A DNA stretch of 5,654 nt from Chloroflexota bacterium (GTDB taxonomy: Bacteria; Chloroflexota; Anaerolineae; Ardenticatenales; Ardenticatenaceae), in NCBI GenBank assembly GCA_003520455.1, contig DOUV01000159.1:1-5654 (forward strand). The letters are read 5' to 3'. Position numbers and translations under genes: made by a program. A model generated the notes under the pieces. The model was not told the origin of the DNA. It did not search any database and saw nothing but the letters and a program-made list of their open reading frames with translations. Below, piece by piece: positions 4,074 to 5,654 of the stretch; position 1 is the stretch's first letter; each line of letters opens with the position of its first letter.

Positions 4074-5654
4074 CTAATCGGTGAAGTGTGCGTTAAGCAG
4101 GAGCATCATGCCGTCGGGGGACGGCGTCCAGTCGATAGTCTTACGAATACCCATAGCATCGGGCATGTGAAAGAGCGGGATCGCAATGTACTGCTCGGCG
4201 ACGAGCTGGGCGTACTCGGCCACAATCTTGCAACGTTCTTCCGGATCCATTGTCGTATTGGCCTTTTCCGCCAGTTCGTCGATCTCGGGGACTGAGGCAC
4301 GGGTCCGGGGAATTGACCGCTTGCCGAATTGCGAGTCATAGTTGAGGATGTAGATCCACGGATCCGTGATGCGATTTCCAAGGCTCTCGAGCATCAACTC
4401 TTCGTTGTGATCACGGTAGGTCCCCTCGAGAAACGTCGTGCCCTCTTCAAGCTTGAGCTCAACCTGGAAGCCTATTTCATCCAGCATCGCGGCGACTGTC
4501 TCAGCAATTTCCTTCTGTCCGATATATTGACCCTCGAGAGAGCCATGAACCGTGATGAGCGGACCACCTGGCACATCGGGATAACCCGCTTCTTGCATCA
4601 ACTGCTTCGCCTTTTCGGGGTCATAGGGGTTGACATTATAAAGAGGCGGGTCGACCTGATCCCAGCACGGAAGCGGTGGTGTCAGGCGCGTGAGGGTCGG
4701 GACCCCATGGCCGCCGATCAGATCGATCAATTCCTGCCGGTCAATGGCATAGCTGATAGCGGCTCGGATCGGCAGGAGCTCCGTTGCGACTCCGTCTACC
4801 CCTTCCGGCGGACTATTGGCAACCGTCAATTGGTAGACGCGGTCGGTCAGGTAATGGTTCAGCTCCAGGTTGGGGTCAGCCTCGACCCGCTCCCAATCCT
4901 GCGGCGAGATCCCCGTGACGATGTCGGCGCCACCGGTAAGCAATTCGGCAACGCGGGTCGAAGGCTCGGGGATGACGCGGAAAACCAATTCGTCGATCTC
5001 CGGCCTGCCGCCCCAATAGTCGTCATTGGCGACCATCCGGGCGAAGGATTCACGGTCGTACTCAACAAGCTTGAAGGGCCCTGTGCCCATGCCGTGGTTG
5101 GCCAGAGCGTCCATCCCAACTTCTTCAACATACTTTTTGGAGACAACACCACATCCGGTACTGCCGAGCTTGCTTAAGAAGGCGGGTTCAGGGTAGGGTG
5201 TCTCGATCTCGATGGTATAGTCATCGATGATGCGGACTTCTTTGACGAAAGACCATTGATCGTGGACGATGAATTGCTCTCGGGTTCCATTAATGATGCG
5301 GTCGATGGAGAACTTGGCGTCCTCGGCCGTAAAGGGGTAGCCATTGTGAAACTTGACACCTTTGCGGAGCTTCAGGCGCCAGGTCGTGGGGGCAGTGTTC
5401 TCGAAGGATTCAGCCAGCCACCCCTTAATCTCGCCCGTCTTCCGGTCCGCAAAGACGAGGCAATCGTAGACATTCATCTCGATCCACTCAGACGCGGTAA
5501 TCCATCCGACCGGTGGATCCCAGTTCTCGACGCCGGAACCCTGCGCCACGACGACGCGACGTATTTTCGCTTCCGGGGGCGAGGTCGGTTCTGCCTGAGC
5601 GGCCGGGGGCGAGGTCGGTTCTGCCTGAGCGGCCGGGGGCGAGGTCGGTTCTGC
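4074..5654 (-). CDS. Peptide ABC transporter substrate-binding protein, SBP_bac_5 family (5' end outside window)
   Basis: Extracytoplasmic receptor that would deliver peptides to the DppB/DppC channel. 526 residues are visible and the frame runs through the right edge, so the export signal, probably with a lipobox Cys, is missing. Residues 1-30 are a spacer of 10-residue repeats (AEPTSPPAAQ); the folded domain begins at IRRVVVAQGSGVENWDP (31-47). An in-frame GTG at 5549 falls inside this first strand and is not a credible start. Family hallmarks follow: WRLKLRKGVKFHNGYPFTAE (92-111) and DAKFSIDRI, GMGTGPFKLVEYD (188-200), DDYWGGRPEIDELVFRVIPE (211-230), ISYAIDRQELID (300-311), and YDPEKAKQLMQEAGYPD (344-360). 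The C-terminal lobe ends normally, with IPLFHMPDAMGI near 492-503. It precedes dppB by 427 bp on the same strand. Peptide, dipeptide and other cluster-C ligands cannot be told apart from sequence; the D-aminopeptidase downstream favours short peptides. Confidence 0.95.
   Translation of the reverse strand, partial: AEPTSPPAAQAEPTSPPAAQAEPTSPPEAKIRRVVVAQGSGVENWDPPVGWITASEWIEMNVYDCLVFADRKTGEIKGWLAESFENTAPTTWRLKLRKGVKFHNGYPFTAEDAKFSIDRIINGTREQFIVHDQWSFVKEVRIIDDYTIEIETPYPEPAFLSKLGSTGCGVVSKKYVEEVGMDALANHGMGTGPFKLVEYDRESFARMVANDDYWGGRPEIDELVFRVIPEPSTRVAELLTGGADIVTGISPQDWERVEADPNLELNHYLTDRVYQLTVANSPPEGVDGVATELLPIRAAISYAIDRQELIDLIGGHGVPTLTRLTPPLPCWDQVDPPLYNVNPYDPEKAKQLMQEAGYPDVPGGPLITVHGSLEGQYIGQKEIAETVAAMLDEIGFQVELKLEEGTTFLEGTYRDHNEELMLESLGNRITDPWIYILNYDSQFGKRSIPRTRASVPEIDELAEKANTTMDPEERCKIVAEYAQLVAEQYIAIPLFHMPDAMGIRKTIDWTPSPDGMMLLLNAHFTD
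5573..5654 (-). repeat. In-frame 30-bp tandem repeat coding the lipoprotein spacer
   Basis: Two exact 30-bp copies (5595-5624 and 5625-5654) plus the first 22 bp of a third (5573-5594). Each encodes Ala-Glu-Pro-Thr-Ser-Pro-Pro-Ala-Ala-Gln in the binding-protein frame. The copies are identical at DNA level, including wobble positions, which implies recent expansion or homogenisation. The array reaches the window edge exactly at a unit boundary, so the true copy number is unknown. Confidence 0.95.

Noticed and set aside
4329..5177. Plus-strand open frame of 282 codons
   Set aside because: Lies wholly antisense to the conserved binding-protein gene and has no recognisable domain or ribosome site.
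5573..5654. CRISPR-like repeat array
   Set aside because: The 30-bp units are directly adjacent with no spacers and are in-frame coding sequence for a Pro/Ala-rich linker.

Overview
The window is a minus-strand gene cluster for uptake and breakdown of short peptides. Read in the direction of transcription (right to left), it holds a peptide/dipeptide-type ABC transporter substrate-binding lipoprotein (5' end outside the window), the two permease subunits (DppB-type and DppC-type), an M55-family zinc D-aminopeptidase (DppA-type), and a DUF1028 protein, a predicted Ntn-hydrolase-like family (3' end outside the window). I see no convincing plus-strand gene; the long plus-strand open frames are antisense shadows of these genes.

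Organism: GC-rich bacterial DNA with Shine-Dalgarno-led genes and GTG starts. The binding protein carries a long Ala/Pro/Glu/Thr spacer between its (unseen) export signal and its folded domain. Such spacers are common in lipoproteins of Chloroflexota and some Actinobacteria and Deinococcota. I lean towards Chloroflexota, but this is a guess from style and not from a marker gene.

Layout: 1-522 DUF1028 (partial). 523-792 a 270-bp gap with small hairpins and no gene. 793-1629 M55 peptidase behind a strong GGAGGAG ribosome site. 1630-1769 a short gap that holds a second copy of the last bases of dppC. 1770-2693 (or 2714) DppC. 2711-3646 DppB, overlapping or nearly abutting DppC. 3647-4073 a 427-bp gap with no gene but an unusual density of inverted repeats. 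4074-5654 substrate-binding protein, whose N-terminal spacer is an exact 30-bp tandem repeat running off the right edge.

How the genes fit together: the binding protein would capture a peptide outside the membrane, DppB/DppC would form the channel, and the M55 enzyme would cut it in the cytoplasm. M55 enzymes prefer D-amino-acid N-termini, and DUF1028 proteins sometimes carry a putative peptidoglycan-binding domain, so recycling or scavenging of cell-wall peptides is a reasonable inference. No ATPase subunits (DppD/DppF type) are in the window; they may lie beyond the left edge or elsewhere in the genome. The least explained parts are the structured 3736-4069 spacer, the duplicated dppC tail, and the N-terminal extension of the DUF1028 protein.
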